Numbered from the stretch's first letter, positions 44,930 through 54,916 are shown. The stretch: 64,000 nt of DNA from Neptunomonas concharum (GCF_008630635.1 NZ_CP043869.1:1612001-1676000), one strand, 5' to 3'. Notes: a model not told the origin generated them from the letters alone. Numbers and translations are program-made.

Positions 44930-46399
44930 ATGCCACGCAATGACGCCTTAGATAGTTTGCTGCCTTTCTTTAGCCATCATAAAAAAGATCAGCATCAATA
45001 TGAGTGGGTGTCTGATAGCTTTCGTCAGGCGGTCATAAATGGGCAGTTAAAGCCGGGGTATAAGCTGCCATCCAGTAGGGCTTTATCTAAGCAGCTAGGT
45101 GTGGCGCGAAATTCCGTAGTGATGGCCTACGAAATATTACAGTCTGAAGGGATCATAGAAACACGCCATGGGGCAGGAAGCTTTGTCTCTGCCGCCGCTG
45201 CTATTCCGCCTTTACTGACGGCGGAGATGACGTTAGATCAGCAGTATAAAAGAACGCCCAAACTTTCTCCGTTGGGAGAGAGAGTCAATAAACCCGTCCA
45301 GATAAATACCACGGGTACGCTGTTATTACCGGCGCAACCAGCACTTGAGCGCTTTCCACTAGACGATTGGCATACAGCGCTCAACCGGGCAGTGCGCCAG
45401 AGGACGTTTCTTAGTGACAAGCATATTCAAGGGCCGGCGATACTCAGGCAACAATTGGTTGATCACCTGAGCATGACACGTGGTGTAAAGGCGACGCCTG
45501 AACAGATCTTGATAACCAGTGGTTCACAGCAAGCACTCTCCATGGTGATTGACCTTTTGGTTGGCCCAAAAGAAAACGTTTATGTAGAAGATTATGGCTA
45601 TCAAGGAGTTGATGGCTTATTAACCGCTGCTGGGGTCAGACGTGTTGTTCTGGATACCGATGATGAGGGTATGGTAGTCGATAGAGGGCTAAATACACTG
45701 GGCGCAGGTCTCATGATTGTGACACCGTCACGAAGCTTTCCGGTAGGGCATACGCTCTCCTTGGCACGTAGATTGGCTATGCTTAATTGGGCAGACCAGA
45801 CTAATAGCTGGATTCTGGAGGATGATTATGACAGTGAGTTTCTTTATAAAGGGCAGCCTATTGCCTCATTACAAGGAATGGATAAGCGTGAGCGAGTCAT
45901 CTACACCGGTACATTCAGCCGCACGCTGTTTCCGGGTGTCAGAGTAGGATATTTGGTACTACCTGAATGCTTAGTAGAGATATTCAGTCGCTATCGAGCG
46001 CTTGTCGATGGAGGTATAGGCAGTTTAGTCCCTTCGGCTATTGGCTGTTTTATGCAATCAGGAGATTATGCGCGCCACTTGAGGCGTATGAAAAAGTGCT
46101 ACCAAGCGCGTCAGCAGCGGCTTTCGGAGGTCGTCGCAGCTCATTTGCCAGAACTGATCTCTTTGCCTCATTACGGTGGTATGCATCAGGTTTTCATGCT
46201 CCCAGAGGGGGGCGATGATCAGGCAATCACGACCTGTGCTAATCAACAAGGTTTGGGTATACGGGCACTTTCTTCCTATTCGCGAAAACAAAATCTGCAA
46301 GCGCAGGGGATAGTCATTGGCTTTTCCGGCACCAGCGAAGAGCAGTTGCCCTCGGCTATCATTCGATTAAGAGAAATAATTCATCAAATCTCTGACTAA
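44930..46399 (+). CDS. MocR-family regulator (GntR HTH plus aminotransferase domain)
   Basis: About 489 residues: GntR winged helix (YEWVSDSFRQAVINGQLKPGYKLPSSRALSKQLGVARNSVVMAYEILQSEG), then a fold-type I PLP aminotransferase domain with the PLP-lysine-type region YTGTFSRTLFPGVRVGYLVLP (no clear Lys before Thr-Leu, where SKTL-like is usual) and ILEDDYDSEF. MocR/PdxR-type proteins sense PLP or amino compounds. ATG 44930 is preferred to TTG 44927. Likely controls the divergent PPOX-like gene and perhaps the LysE-type exporter downstream. Confidence 0.9.
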   Translation: MPRNDALDSLLPFFSHHKKDQHQYEWVSDSFRQAVINGQLKPGYKLPSSRALSKQLGVARNSVVMAYEILQSEGIIETRHGAGSFVSAAAAIPPLLTAEMTLDQQYKRTPKLSPLGERVNKPVQINTTGTLLLPAQPALERFPLDDWHTALNRAVRQRTFLSDKHIQGPAILRQQLVDHLSMTRGVKATPEQILITSGSQQALSMVIDLLVGPKENVYVEDYGYQGVDGLLTAAGVRRVVLDTDDEGMVVDRGLNTLGAGLMIVTPSRSFPVGHTLSLARRLAMLNWADQTNSWILEDDYDSEFLYKGQPIASLQGMDKRERVIYTGTFSRTLFPGVRVGYLVLPECLVEIFSRYRALVDGGIGSLVPSAIGCFMQSGDYARHLRRMKKCYQARQQRLSEVVAAHLPELISLPHYGGMHQVFMLPEGGDDQAITTCANQQGLGIRALSSYSRKQNLQAQGIVIGFSGTSEEQLPSAIIRLREIIHQISD

Positions 46400-46449
46400 C
46401 AAGTCAGCTTGGTGATACATTACCGCTTTAAAATCTTAACTGTTAGAGC

Positions 46450-47079
46450 ATGAGTATGATTGAGCTATCCCTGCTGGCTGTGTTCTTGCCAACTTTTTTC
46501 TTTGTGTCCGCTACCCCTGGTATGTGCATGACCCTGTCGATGACGATGGGTATGACGATTGGCGTACGAAGAACCTTATGGATGATGTGGGGTGAGCTTC
46601 TGGGTGTGGGGCTTGTGGCTGTGTCCGCTGTTATTGGTGTGGCTGCACTGATGCTTAATTATCCGAGCATTTTTACTATCTTTAAGTACGTAGGCGGTGC
46701 CTATCTCATATTCTTGGGATACCAAATGTGGCAATCCCGCGGGAAGATGGCCGTTACCGATCTTGATAACAGCCAATCATCCGCCAGCCGTTTTGAATTA
46801 GCCTTACAAGGTTTTGTAACGGCTATCGCAAACCCCAAAGGTTGGGCATTTTTTGTCTCGCTGTTGCCTCCCTTTATTAACCCAGAAGCGCCGCTGGCAA
46901 TGCAACTCATGTGGCTGGTGTCTATTATTTTACTTGTAGAGTTTGCCTGCCTACTCGGTTATGCCATGGGTGGGCGTACCTTAAGAAAGTTTCTCCAAAA
47001 AAGTGGTAATGTACGCCTGATGAACCGTATCGCAGGAACGCTAATGGTTGGTGTTGGCGTGTGGTTAGCATTGGGATAA
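46450..47079 (+). CDS. LysE/RhtB-family exporter
   Basis: A 209-residue membrane protein with six helices and the family core VSATPGMCMTLSMTMGMTIGVRRTLWMMWGELLGVGLVAVSAVIGVAALM and GGAYLIFLGYQMWQSR. LysE/RhtB proteins export amino acids or their derivatives. It follows the MocR gene by 50 bases in the same direction. Substrate unknown. Confidence 0.9.
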   Translation: MSMIELSLLAVFLPTFFFVSATPGMCMTLSMTMGMTIGVRRTLWMMWGELLGVGLVAVSAVIGVAALMLNYPSIFTIFKYVGGAYLIFLGYQMWQSRGKMAVTDLDNSQSSASRFELALQGFVTAIANPKGWAFFVSLLPPFINPEAPLAMQLMWLVSIILLVEFACLLGYAMGGRTLRKFLQKSGNVRLMNRIAGTLMVGVGVWLALG

Positions 47080-47212
47080 TCATGTAATCTGGCTTGGCCT
47101 AAAAGTAGTCATATAATTTTCACAATACTGAAATATCCTATTGAGGTAAACTGAAACCCTAGGATTTTCAAAGTGTAACGCTGCTTAACAGTTAATAGGA
47201 GCTACGTGAAAA

Positions 47213-47923
47213 TTGCAGAAGAATGTCACAGCCAAACAAGTTGTTCGCCACCTGCAAAGTGCAATTAAGCTAGGTCAATTGGACTCTGGTGACAAGCTAC
47301 CCTCTGAGCGCGTGCTGAGCGAGCAGTTAGGTACAACCCGAGTAACGATTCGCGAAGCGCTTAAAACACTCGAATCTGACGGTTTGATTTTTCGATCAAA
47401 CCGGCGCGGGTGGTTCGTCAATACAAGGAGGATCTCCTATAACCCCAGCCGCTCCGGCTTTTATATGGACTATGTGGCCGAGCAGGGTTTTGTTCCTTTC
47501 AGCAAACAGCTGAGCTTTGAACAAGTCTCTGCCAATGCTGAGCTGGCAAGCATTTTTGGTATAGATGAAGGCACGCCTATTGCCCGCTTGAGTCGCATAA
47601 GGGGGGTAGACGGCCGACCTGTTTATGTAGAAACCATCTACTTAAATATGGCACTTTTGCCCGATATTTTGCAATGCGACTTATCTCGCTCGGTCAGCGA
47701 AGTCGTCAAAGGGCACTACGCCTTTGAGTATGCTGCCAACCATTTTGATATTCGTGTGGGTACCTTGTCTGATGATCAGGCTGCGCAGCTCTATGCCCCT
47801 TTGAATTTCAATTGTCTCACCATTAGCCGCACGGTTAAAAACCAGCATCAACAAGTCTTTGAATATGATTTGGAATACTGGCGGCATGATGTGTTAAGTC
47901 TCAATTTTTCGATCGACCAATAA
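47213..47923 (+). CDS. phnR: GntR/UTRA regulator of 2-AEP use (PhnR-type)
   Basis: A 236-residue HutC-type regulator: GntR HTH (VVRHLQSAIKLGQLDSGDKLPSERVLSEQLGTTRVTIREALKTLESDGLIFRSNRRGWFVN) and UTRA effector domain (FGIDEGTPIARLSRIRGVDGRPVYVETIYL). Start TTG 47213 with AGGAG 11 bases upstream. It lies immediately before phnS in the same direction. The palindrome TGGTMTATACCA occurs at three nearby promoters, consistent with binding by a HutC-type regulator. The effector is probably 2-AEP or phosphonoacetaldehyde (inference). Confidence 0.88.
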   Translation: MQKNVTAKQVVRHLQSAIKLGQLDSGDKLPSERVLSEQLGTTRVTIREALKTLESDGLIFRSNRRGWFVNTRRISYNPSRSGFYMDYVAEQGFVPFSKQLSFEQVSANAELASIFGIDEGTPIARLSRIRGVDGRPVYVETIYLNMALLPDILQCDLSRSVSEVVKGHYAFEYAANHFDIRVGTLSDDQAAQLYAPLNFNCLTISRTVKNQHQQVFEYDLEYWRHDVLSLNFSIDQ

Positions 47924-47983
47924 ACTTTCTTAAAACTGTCACAGTTTTGTCAATTTTGGCTCGTACTATAGGTTTTATAAATC

Positions 47984-47995
47984 TGGTCTATACCA
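47984..47995. promoter_or_regulatory. Putative PhnR operator before phnS
   Basis: TGGTCTATACCA, 28 bases before the phnS ATG. Same 12-bp motif as at 51933 and 56355. Confidence 0.65.
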
Positions 47996-48022
47996 ATATT
48001 GATATGAATCTAAGGATGATCC

Positions 48023-49048
48023 ATGAAAACAATCACCAAAATGAAGTCACTAGGATGGGCATTAGCTATCTCTGCAACCTGTTCAGCGCAAGCCGCATCT
48101 GAGCTAACGGTGTATACCGCCTTTGAAGCCGAAGATCTAAAACGCTATGCGGCAGAATTTAATAAACAAAACCCTGATATTAAAATCAACTGGGTGCGTG
48201 ACTCGACAGGTATCGTAACGGCAAAACTATTAGCAGAGAAAGATAACCCGCAGGCAGATGCTGTATGGGGGTTAGCAGCGACCTCTTTATTGGTGCTGAA
48301 AGCTGAAGATATGCTCCAACCATATCGTCCTAAGGGTTTAGAGAAACTATCCCCGAAGTTCTACGATAAAGACGAGACTCCATCATGGGTGGGTATGGAT
48401 GCATGGATGGCGTCTATTTGCTTTAACACGATTGAAGCTGAAAAGCATAATCTGCCAAAACCCACATCGTGGGCAGATCTGACCAAGCCGGTGTATCAAG
48501 GCCATGTGATTATGCCTAATCCAAGTTCCTCAGGTACTGGCTTCCTTGATGTTTCTTCTTGGCTGCAAATGTTTGGTGAAGATCAGGGATGGGCATACAT
48601 GGATAAGTTGCATAATAACATCTCCCGCTATACCCATTCAGGATCTAAGCCATGCAAACTGGCTGCATCAGGTGAAACCGCTATTGGTATCTCCTTTGCC
48701 TTTCGTGGTGCCAAACTGAAAAACAAAGGAGCGCCACTGGAGCTGATCTTCCCGTCTGAGGGTATAGGCTGGGATATGGAAGCTGCCGCTATTATTAAAG
48801 GGGCTAAAAATACAGTCGCCGCTAAAAAACTGATGGACTTCGCTGTGTCTGAAGAGGCTAACCGTGCTTATAACAAAGGCTTTGCGGTAGTTGCAATTCC
48901 AGGGCTAGCGCAACCTGTTAAGCATTTCCCAGAGAATCCAGAGTCGCTCATGATTGATAACGATTTTGAGTGGGCAGCCAAAAATCGTGCAGCGATCTTA
49001 AAAGAGTGGCAGGGTCGTTACGATAGTAAATCTGAACCTAAGAAGTAA
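48023..49048 (+). CDS. phnS: 2-AEP ABC transporter substrate-binding protein
   Basis: A 341-residue periplasmic binding protein with signal peptide ending CSAQAAS. Family-typical segments are ELTVYTAFEAEDLKRYAAEFNKQNPDIKINWVRDSTGIVTAKLLAEKDNPQADAVWGLAATSL, GMDAWMASICFN and NPSSSGTGFLDVSSWLQMFGE, matching PhnS-like proteins of the 2-aminoethylphosphonate uptake system. Next gene is the transporter ATPase. A hairpin downstream may stabilise its mRNA. Confidence 0.92.
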   Translation: MKTITKMKSLGWALAISATCSAQAASELTVYTAFEAEDLKRYAAEFNKQNPDIKINWVRDSTGIVTAKLLAEKDNPQADAVWGLAATSLLVLKAEDMLQPYRPKGLEKLSPKFYDKDETPSWVGMDAWMASICFNTIEAEKHNLPKPTSWADLTKPVYQGHVIMPNPSSSGTGFLDVSSWLQMFGEDQGWAYMDKLHNNISRYTHSGSKPCKLAASGETAIGISFAFRGAKLKNKGAPLELIFPSEGIGWDMEAAAIIKGAKNTVAAKKLMDFAVSEEANRAYNKGFAVVAIPGLAQPVKHFPENPESLMIDNDFEWAAKNRAAILKEWQGRYDSKSEPKK

Positions 49049-49061
49049 TCGTTGTAAATGG

Positions 49062-49080
49062 ACCCCTCATGTTGAGGGGT
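49062..49080 (+). promoter_or_regulatory. Intercistronic hairpin phnS-phnT
   Basis: ACCCCTCA-TGT-TGAGGGGT, 13 bases after the phnS stop and without a T run. Placed between a binding-protein gene and its ATPase, it fits an mRNA-stabilising or attenuating stem. Confidence 0.5.
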
Positions 49081-49114
49081 TCACAAGTACCGCACTTTTA
49101 TTTTGGGGGCTAGG

Positions 49115-50185
49115 ATGAATCAGTATTTAACCATCAGAAATTTAAGCAAGTCATTTGGTGATTTTACTGCGTTGAATAACATTTCACTGGATATAGAAGA
49201 GGGCGACTTTGTCTGTTTTTTGGGCCCTTCGGGGTGTGGTAAAACGACATTATTGCGTGCTATCGCCGGTTTGGATATGCAAACCGAGGGTGAGATTATT
49301 CAGGGGTTAAAAAAAATCTCTTGGTTGCCACCTGAAAAGCGTGATTTTGGCATCGTCTTTCAGTCTTATGCGCTTTTTCCAAATCTCACTGTAGCTGACA
49401 ACATCGCTTATGGCCTTAAAAATCGCAGAGCTAATCGCCAGAGTATCGATCAACGTGTTGATGAGCTGTTGCAACTGATCGGCTTGCCGGATTCGGGTAA
49501 AAAATATCCATCACAGCTATCAGGTGGCCAGCAGCAGCGTATAGCACTGGCACGAGCGATTGCGACGAAGCCAGGGCTTTTGTTACTTGATGAGCCCCTA
49601 TCTGCTCTGGATGCGCGGGTGAGACTACATCTTCGACGAGAAATAAAAGAACTCCAGCGCAAACTAGGCGTGACGACCATTATGGTCACCCACGATCAAG
49701 AAGAGGCACTCTCGATGGCCGATAAGATTGTGGTGATGAATCACGGTGTTATTGAGCAAATAGGCACCCCTGAGGAGATCTACTCTACACCCGCGAGTGC
49801 GTTTGTGGCTGCCTTTGTGGGCACGATGAACTTTCTAGATAGTTATGTGAGTGACAATGGCAAAGTGCAGGTAGGTGAGACCTATTTGCAATGTGATGCG
49901 AGCTTGCCAGATCAAGCTTCAAGAGCTGTAACCTTAGCGATTCGCCCTGAAGATATCCGTGTACGGTTTAATGGTGATGCTACGAATGTGCTTCAGGCGA
50001 CGGTTAATGATTTGGAGTTCCTAGGTTCGTTTGCTCGCACGGAACTAAATGTTGATGGCATTCTGGAACCGGTTATCGCGGATTTTTCTATGAATGACAT
50101 CCGGGACCATAACATCTTGCCGGGTGCACAGGTGCAGCTGGATCTTCCGAAACACCGTTTACATCTATTTGAGGGGGCACGATGA
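49115..50185 (+). CDS. phnT: 2-AEP ABC transporter ATP-binding protein
   Basis: A 356-residue importer ATPase: Walker A GPSGCGKTTLL, Q-loop FQSYALFPNLTVADNIAYGLK, signature LSGGQQQRIALARAIA, Walker B LLLLDEPLSALD and TOBE domain at the C-terminus (LDSYVSDNGKVQVGETYL, TLAIRPEDIRVRF). ATG 49115 is preferred over the in-frame TTG at 49103. It overlaps the permease by four bases (ATGA). Confidence 0.93.
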   Translation: MNQYLTIRNLSKSFGDFTALNNISLDIEEGDFVCFLGPSGCGKTTLLRAIAGLDMQTEGEIIQGLKKISWLPPEKRDFGIVFQSYALFPNLTVADNIAYGLKNRRANRQSIDQRVDELLQLIGLPDSGKKYPSQLSGGQQQRIALARAIATKPGLLLLDEPLSALDARVRLHLRREIKELQRKLGVTTIMVTHDQEEALSMADKIVVMNHGVIEQIGTPEEIYSTPASAFVAAFVGTMNFLDSYVSDNGKVQVGETYLQCDASLPDQASRAVTLAIRPEDIRVRFNGDATNVLQATVNDLEFLGSFARTELNVDGILEPVIADFSMNDIRDHNILPGAQVQLDLPKHRLHLFEGAR

Positions 50186-51894
50186 GTAATCCTGCTCTGG
50201 CAAATAACAATGCATCGAGTTTTATAGAACGTTTTGGTAGCGACCGGCTATTACAAGTGGTTGGGTTGGTTATTGCGGCGGTGTTTTTGCTGTTTGCCAT
50301 GATCTTGCCTTTATACGCGATTCTATCGAAAAGCGTGCAAGACAAGTCCGGCACCTTTGTTGGCCTGAAAAACTTTATTGAGTATGCGAGCACCCCATCT
50401 TTATCCAGCTCAGTGACAAACTCGTTAATCATTGCAGGCTCTACAACCCTAATCGTTATTACCTTAGCGCTGGCTGTGGCCTATGCACTAACGCGTAGCT
50501 GTATGCGGTTTAAAGGGGTGATTCGTGTATTAATGATGGGGCCTATTTTTGCACCATCATTGTTGCCTGCTATCTCACTGGTTTATCTATTTGGTAATCA
50601 AGGCGTTCTTAAATCCTGGCTCATGGGTGAGAGTATCTATGGGCCTATAGGCATTATTATCAGCTTGTCTTTTTGGTGTTTCCCCCATGCGTTAATGATT
50701 TTAGTGACCGCGCTGAGCAACACAGACGCTAGGCTTTATGAAACAGCTCGCGCTATGCGTACCAGTGGACTGAGAACCTTTTTAACGATCACCTTGCCAT
50801 CTATCAAGTACGGTTTGATTAGTGCGTCATTCGTTGTGTTTACGCTAGTGATTACCGATTTCGGTGCACCTAAAGTGATCGGCGGGCAGTACAATGTCTT
50901 GGCAACCGATATATATAAACAGGTTATTGGCCAACAGAATTTCCAAATGGGGGCGGTGGTTTCTGTCATTCTACTTTTACCGGCGATGCTGGCATTTGCC
51001 GCTGATCGCTGGGTACAGAAAAAACAAGTGGCGTTGGTGACTGCTAGAGCAGAACCTATGCGCCCTAAACCTAATCTGAGAAAAGATAGCCTGATGCTGC
51101 TACTTTGCTTGCCCGTTTTGGGCGTGATTCTCGGTATTTTAGGTATGGCGGTTTACGCTTCTTTTGTTACCTTTTGGCCATACAACCTGACGCTATCGCT
51201 GAATAACTACCAATTCGACTTGATGGATGGTGGAGGTTGGGATGCCTACTTTAACTCGATAGAGATGGCGTTCTATGTGGCTATATTGGGTACGCTACTG
51301 ATTTTCACAAACGCCTATCTGGTTGAGAAAGTTAATGGCTTCAAAGGGTTAAGGACACTAGTTCATCTGTTTGCGATGGTGCCGTTAGCTGTACCTGGGT
51401 TAGTGCTCGGTTTGGCTTATATCTTCTTTTTCAATAATCCTAATAATCCATTTAACTCGCTGTATGGCACGATGGCCATCTTGGTGATCTGCACCATAGG
51501 ACACTACTACACCGTTTGTCATCTAACCGCAGTGACGGCACTTAAGCAGATAGATCGTGAATTTGAATTTGTGTCTGCTTCTTTGAAAGTGCCTTTTTAC
51601 ACCACATTTATGCGCGTAACCATGCCATTGTGTCTCCCCGCTTTAATGGAGATAGGCATCTATCTCTTTGTGAATGCGATGAATACCGTGTCAGCCGTGG
51701 TGTTTCTCTACTCATCCAATACAACGCTGGCTTCGGTTGCTGTGCTTAATATGGATGATGCAGGGGATATTGCACCCGCTGCCGCGATGGGCGTACTGCT
51801 TATGGTGACCTGTATTTTTGTTAAGTGCTTACACTGGAGCCTTAGTCACGGGTTTATCAACCGAACTCAGCGTTGGCGTAGCCTGAAAGGGTAA
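50182..51894 (+). CDS. phnU: 2-AEP ABC transporter permease (fused two-domain)
   Basis: A 570-residue permease with two BPD_transp_1 units (~75-270 and ~355-560). Conserved EAA-like loops are YETARAMRTSGLRTFLTITLPSIKYGLISA and FEFVSASLKVPFYTTFMRVTMPLCLPAL. In Salmonella these halves are PhnU and PhnV; here they are one protein, the 2-AEP permease form found in several marine bacteria. Overlaps the ATPase by four bases, so tightly coupled. Confidence 0.9.
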   Translation: MSNPALANNNASSFIERFGSDRLLQVVGLVIAAVFLLFAMILPLYAILSKSVQDKSGTFVGLKNFIEYASTPSLSSSVTNSLIIAGSTTLIVITLALAVAYALTRSCMRFKGVIRVLMMGPIFAPSLLPAISLVYLFGNQGVLKSWLMGESIYGPIGIIISLSFWCFPHALMILVTALSNTDARLYETARAMRTSGLRTFLTITLPSIKYGLISASFVVFTLVITDFGAPKVIGGQYNVLATDIYKQVIGQQNFQMGAVVSVILLLPAMLAFAADRWVQKKQVALVTARAEPMRPKPNLRKDSLMLLLCLPVLGVILGILGMAVYASFVTFWPYNLTLSLNNYQFDLMDGGGWDAYFNSIEMAFYVAILGTLLIFTNAYLVEKVNGFKGLRTLVHLFAMVPLAVPGLVLGLAYIFFFNNPNNPFNSLYGTMAILVICTIGHYYTVCHLTAVTALKQIDREFEFVSASLKVPFYTTFMRVTMPLCLPALMEIGIYLFVNAMNTVSAVVFLYSSNTTLASVAVLNMDDAGDIAPAAAMGVLLMVTCIFVKCLHWSLSHGFINRTQRWRSLKG

Positions 51895-51932
51895 TGGCAA
51901 CCGTGAATAGATACTTTTTACATGTAAATAAC

Positions 51933-51944
51933 TGGTATATACCA
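51933..51944. promoter_or_regulatory. Putative PhnR operator before phnW
   Basis: Perfect palindrome TGGTATATACCA, 29 bases before the phnW ATG. Confidence 0.65.
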
Positions 51945-51973
51945 AAATAATCAGTCATATTTAGAGATAAGTG

Positions 51974-53092
51974 ATGGATACTCAAGAACCTTACCTGCTA
52001 ACACCTGGCCCAATTACAACGTCTATGAGAACCAAAAAAGCCATGCTTCATGACTGGGGTTCTTGGGATGACGACTTTAACGAGATAACAGCACAAGTCA
52101 GAGAGCGCTTGCTCAAAGCTGCAAATGCAGAGGAGACCCATGTTTGTGTACCGGTACAAGGGAGTGGCTCCTTTGCAGTTGAAGCTACCCTCGGCACCTT
52201 AGTGCCTAAAGAGGGAAAAGTTCTCGTTTTAATGAACGGTGCATATGGGCAGCGTATGGGAAAGACCTTGGATTACATGGGGCGAGCATTCGTCGCGTTG
52301 GACAAGGGAGATTATGAGCCACCCAGAGGGGAAGAGGTTGAAAAAATACTTGCCGAAGATCCGGCTATTACTCATGTCGCCGTTGTGTATTGTGAAACTA
52401 GCTCCGGTATTTTGAACCCAGTGCAGGAGATTGCAGAGGTTGTCCACGCCGCGGGAAGAAGCCTTATTATTGATGCGATGAGTGCTTTTGGTGCTCTACC
52501 AGTGGATGCGCAGACTTTACCATTTGATGCCTTAATTTCGGCGGCTAATAAGTGCTTTGAAGGGGTGCCAGGTTTTGGTTATGCCATTATCAAAAAGCCG
52601 GTGTTAGCAGCATCCCAAGGACGCGCCCACTCTCTATGCTTAGATTTGTATGACCAGTGGGTCTATATGGAAAAAACCGGCCAATGGCGCTTCACACCTC
52701 CGACCCATGTAGTGGCTGCATTTTTGGAAGCTATGAAAGAGCATGAAGAGGAGGGTGGCGTGCAAGGGCGCTACCAGCGGTACTGCCGCAACCGTGATCG
52801 TATGGTGGCGGGGATGCGGGCGCTTGGTTTTAAAACACTCTTGGAAGATCAGTGGTTATCTCCGGTTATCACCACGTTTTTTAGCCCTGAGGCTGAAGAA
52901 TTTAATTTCAAAACGTTTTATAACTTACTGAAAGAAAGAAACTTTATTATTTATCCTGGCAAGCTCACTGAGGCCGAAAGTTTCAGAATAGGTTGTATCG
53001 GTCAACTGCATGATGAGCAGATCGATCAGCTTATAGTGGCTGTTCAGGAAGTCCTCGAAGCCATGAATATCACGCTTAAAAAAACAGCATAA
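51974..53092 (+). CDS. phnW: 2-aminoethylphosphonate:pyruvate transaminase
   Basis: A 372-residue class V aminotransferase: [72 protein letters not shown] and PLP-Lys193 ([15 protein letters not shown]). Converts 2-AEP and pyruvate to phosphonoacetaldehyde and alanine. ATG 51974 is preferred to GTG 51971. phnX follows 11 bases later. Confidence 0.96.
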   Translation: MDTQEPYLLTPGPITTSMRTKKAMLHDWGSWDDDFNEITAQVRERLLKAANAEETHVCVPVQGSGSFAVEATLGTLVPKEGKVLVLMNGAYGQRMGKTLDYMGRAFVALDKGDYEPPRGEEVEKILAEDPAITHVAVVYCETSSGILNPVQEIAEVVHAAGRSLIIDAMSAFGALPVDAQTLPFDALISAANKCFEGVPGFGYAIIKKPVLAASQGRAHSLCLDLYDQWVYMEKTGQWRFTPPTHVVAAFLEAMKEHEEEGGVQGRYQRYCRNRDRMVAGMRALGFKTLLEDQWLSPVITTFFSPEAEEFNFKTFYNLLKERNFIIYPGKLTEAESFRIGCIGQLHDEQIDQLIVAVQEVLEAMNITLKKTA

Positions 53093-53103
53093 GGAGCTGA
53101 AAA

Positions 53104-53934
53104 ATGAACTACCTTTACTCCCGTAGCTATGCCGGCCCTGTAGAAGCGGTCATCTTTGATTGGGCAGGTACAACGATTGATTTTGGCTCGCTCGCACCGA
53201 TTAATGCTTTCTGTCAATTGTTCGAAACCAATGGTGTTCCTATCACGCTAGCTGAAGCAAGAGAGCCAATGGGCGCAGAAAAGCGTGAGCACATTGCTCG
53301 ATTATTAGCCATGCCACGAGTACGTCAAGCATGGATCGATACCCATGGTGAAACCCCAGACGAGTCGCTGGTTGATCGACTCTATAACGATTTTGTGCCG
53401 GTACAGATTGCAGCGATAGCAAACCGGGCAACCTTGATTCCGGGTGCCAAAGCCACGTTCCAATACCTTAGTGATAACGGCATAAAGATCGGTGCCAATA
53501 CCGGTTACAGTCAAGAAATGGTAGCTGAGTTGCTCCCGTTAGCTGCAGAGCAGGGGTACCAACCGGCATCCAATGTTTGCGCAACCGATGTGCCTCGCGG
53601 GCGACCTTATCCTCATATGACCTTAAAAAATATGCTTGAACTTGAGGTTGGAGCGGTTCAGGGCGTGGTTAAAGTCGATGATACGATAACCGGTATTGAA
53701 GAAGGCTTGAATGCGGGCTGTTGGACGGTAGGGGTTGCCGTTAGTGGTAATGAAGTAGGCCTCGACTTCCCTGAGTGGCAAGCATTGAGCGAGTCTGAGC
53801 AACTGAACTACAAAGCGAAAGCCTATCGCCGTTTTCGTGCAGCAGGGGCACATTATGTAATTGATAGTATCGCTGATCTTCCACAAGTGATTGAGGATAT
53901 CGAAGCTCGTCTATCGATAGGTGAACAGCCCTAG
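53104..53934 (+). CDS. phnX: Phosphonoacetaldehyde hydrolase (phosphonatase)
   Basis: A 276-residue HAD-superfamily enzyme: nucleophile Asp19 in FDWAGTTIDFGSLAPI, Schiff-base Lys60 in MGAEKREHI, and VKVDDTITGIEEGLNAGCWTVGVAVSGN. It cleaves the C-P bond of phosphonoacetaldehyde to acetaldehyde and phosphate, completing the PhnW pathway. AAGGAG stands 7 bases before the ATG. Confidence 0.96.
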   Translation: MNYLYSRSYAGPVEAVIFDWAGTTIDFGSLAPINAFCQLFETNGVPITLAEAREPMGAEKREHIARLLAMPRVRQAWIDTHGETPDESLVDRLYNDFVPVQIAAIANRATLIPGAKATFQYLSDNGIKIGANTGYSQEMVAELLPLAAEQGYQPASNVCATDVPRGRPYPHMTLKNMLELEVGAVQGVVKVDDTITGIEEGLNAGCWTVGVAVSGNEVGLDFPEWQALSESEQLNYKAKAYRRFRAAGAHYVIDSIADLPQVIEDIEARLSIGEQP

Positions 53935-53956
53935 TTTATCGACTAAGGCGATGGTT

Positions 53957-53986
53957 AGGCGGTTGTGATGCAACCGCCTTTTTTAT
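53957..53986 (+). terminator. Rho-independent terminator after phnX
   Basis: AGGCGGTTG (53957-53965) and CAACCGCCT (53971-53979) with a five-base loop, followed by TTTTTTATTTT. Confidence 0.85.
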
Positions 53987-54004
53987 TTTAAAGAGATACA
54001 AACG

Positions 54005-54916
54005 ATGGTTTGGTTGGCGGTTATATTAGTTGTCTGTTCCGCAGTGTTGCACGCGTCATGGAATCTGTTTGGTAAAAAAGTCAGCCCTACGCCCGCATTT
54101 TTTCTGCTGGCGTTTCTCTGTAGTACTGCCGTATTAACACCGATAGCACTACCATTGTTCATGCCGGTGGTGATGCACAATAGTGGTTTCACCTTGTTAT
54201 TATGGAGTGCAATCCTGATAGCCGGTATAGCCCAAATGGTCTACTGCAATGGCTTAGCTTACGCCTATGCCGCCGGGGACATGTCACAAGCTTACCCGTT
54301 GGCCAGAGCCGCCCCCGTGCTCTTTGTTGTGATCTTTAGCTTCTGGTGGGGCATCGAGACATTAGACTCTTGGATAGCAATAGTGGGCATCGGTTTATTG
54401 ATCGTTGGCTGCTTTATTCTACCGATGCGCCACCTCAAGGATTTTCGTTGGGTAAACTACCTTAACCGAACCTCCGCCTATGCGTTAATGGCCGCGCTGG
54501 GCACAACGGTCTATACGTTTGCCGACAAAGCCGCGCTGACCGAACTTGCTCAGCTTTATCCCGAGTTAAGCGGGTTTGAGGTTGCACTCTTTTACATCTG
54601 GTTAGAAGGAGTATCTGCCTGCGTGTTTATGGGGTTATATGTGGCACTTAAACCCATCGAAACCCAGCAGCTAAAGTCCCTTGCCCACACGAGCTTAAAA
54701 TGGGCGGTGATAACCGGCTTAGCCGTCAACGCCACTTACGTTCTGGTACTTTGGGCCATGCAAATGACAGATAATGTTAGCCTGATCGTCGCTTTGCGGC
54801 AGCTAAGCATTCCAATCGGCGCTATTCTGGGGATATGGGTGTTCCGCGAACCCGCGGGCGTGACGCGTTGGTTAGGTATCTTCTTGATTACGTTGGGTGT
54901 AATGCTGGCGCTATAG
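54005..54916 (+). CDS. Phosphonate-use-associated EamA/DMT transporter
   Basis: A 303-residue protein with ten helices: VVCSAVLHASWNLFGKKVSPTPAFFLLAFLCSTAVL and YAYAAGDMSQAYPLARAAPVLFVVIFSFWWG. This matches the DMT-type protein repeatedly found in phosphonate operons (a TIGR family named for phosphonate utilisation). It may export alanine or an aldehyde, or import a substrate. Located after the phnX terminator; converges with the oxidoreductase gene. Confidence 0.88.
   Translation: MVWLAVILVVCSAVLHASWNLFGKKVSPTPAFFLLAFLCSTAVLTPIALPLFMPVVMHNSGFTLLLWSAILIAGIAQMVYCNGLAYAYAAGDMSQAYPLARAAPVLFVVIFSFWWGIETLDSWIAIVGIGLLIVGCFILPMRHLKDFRWVNYLNRTSAYALMAALGTTVYTFADKAALTELAQLYPELSGFEVALFYIWLEGVSACVFMGLYVALKPIETQQLKSLAHTSLKWAVITGLAVNATYVLVLWAMQMTDNVSLIVALRQLSIPIGAILGIWVFREPAGVTRWLGIFLITLGVMLAL

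Noticed and set aside
49062-49080. Hairpin after phnS as a full terminator
   Set aside because: No T run follows and phnT-phnU, needed for the same transporter, lie directly downstream; listed as an intercistronic stem instead.
50088-50432. 114-codon frame opposite to the phnT-phnU junction
   Set aside because: Shadow of overlapping, clearly coding transporter genes.
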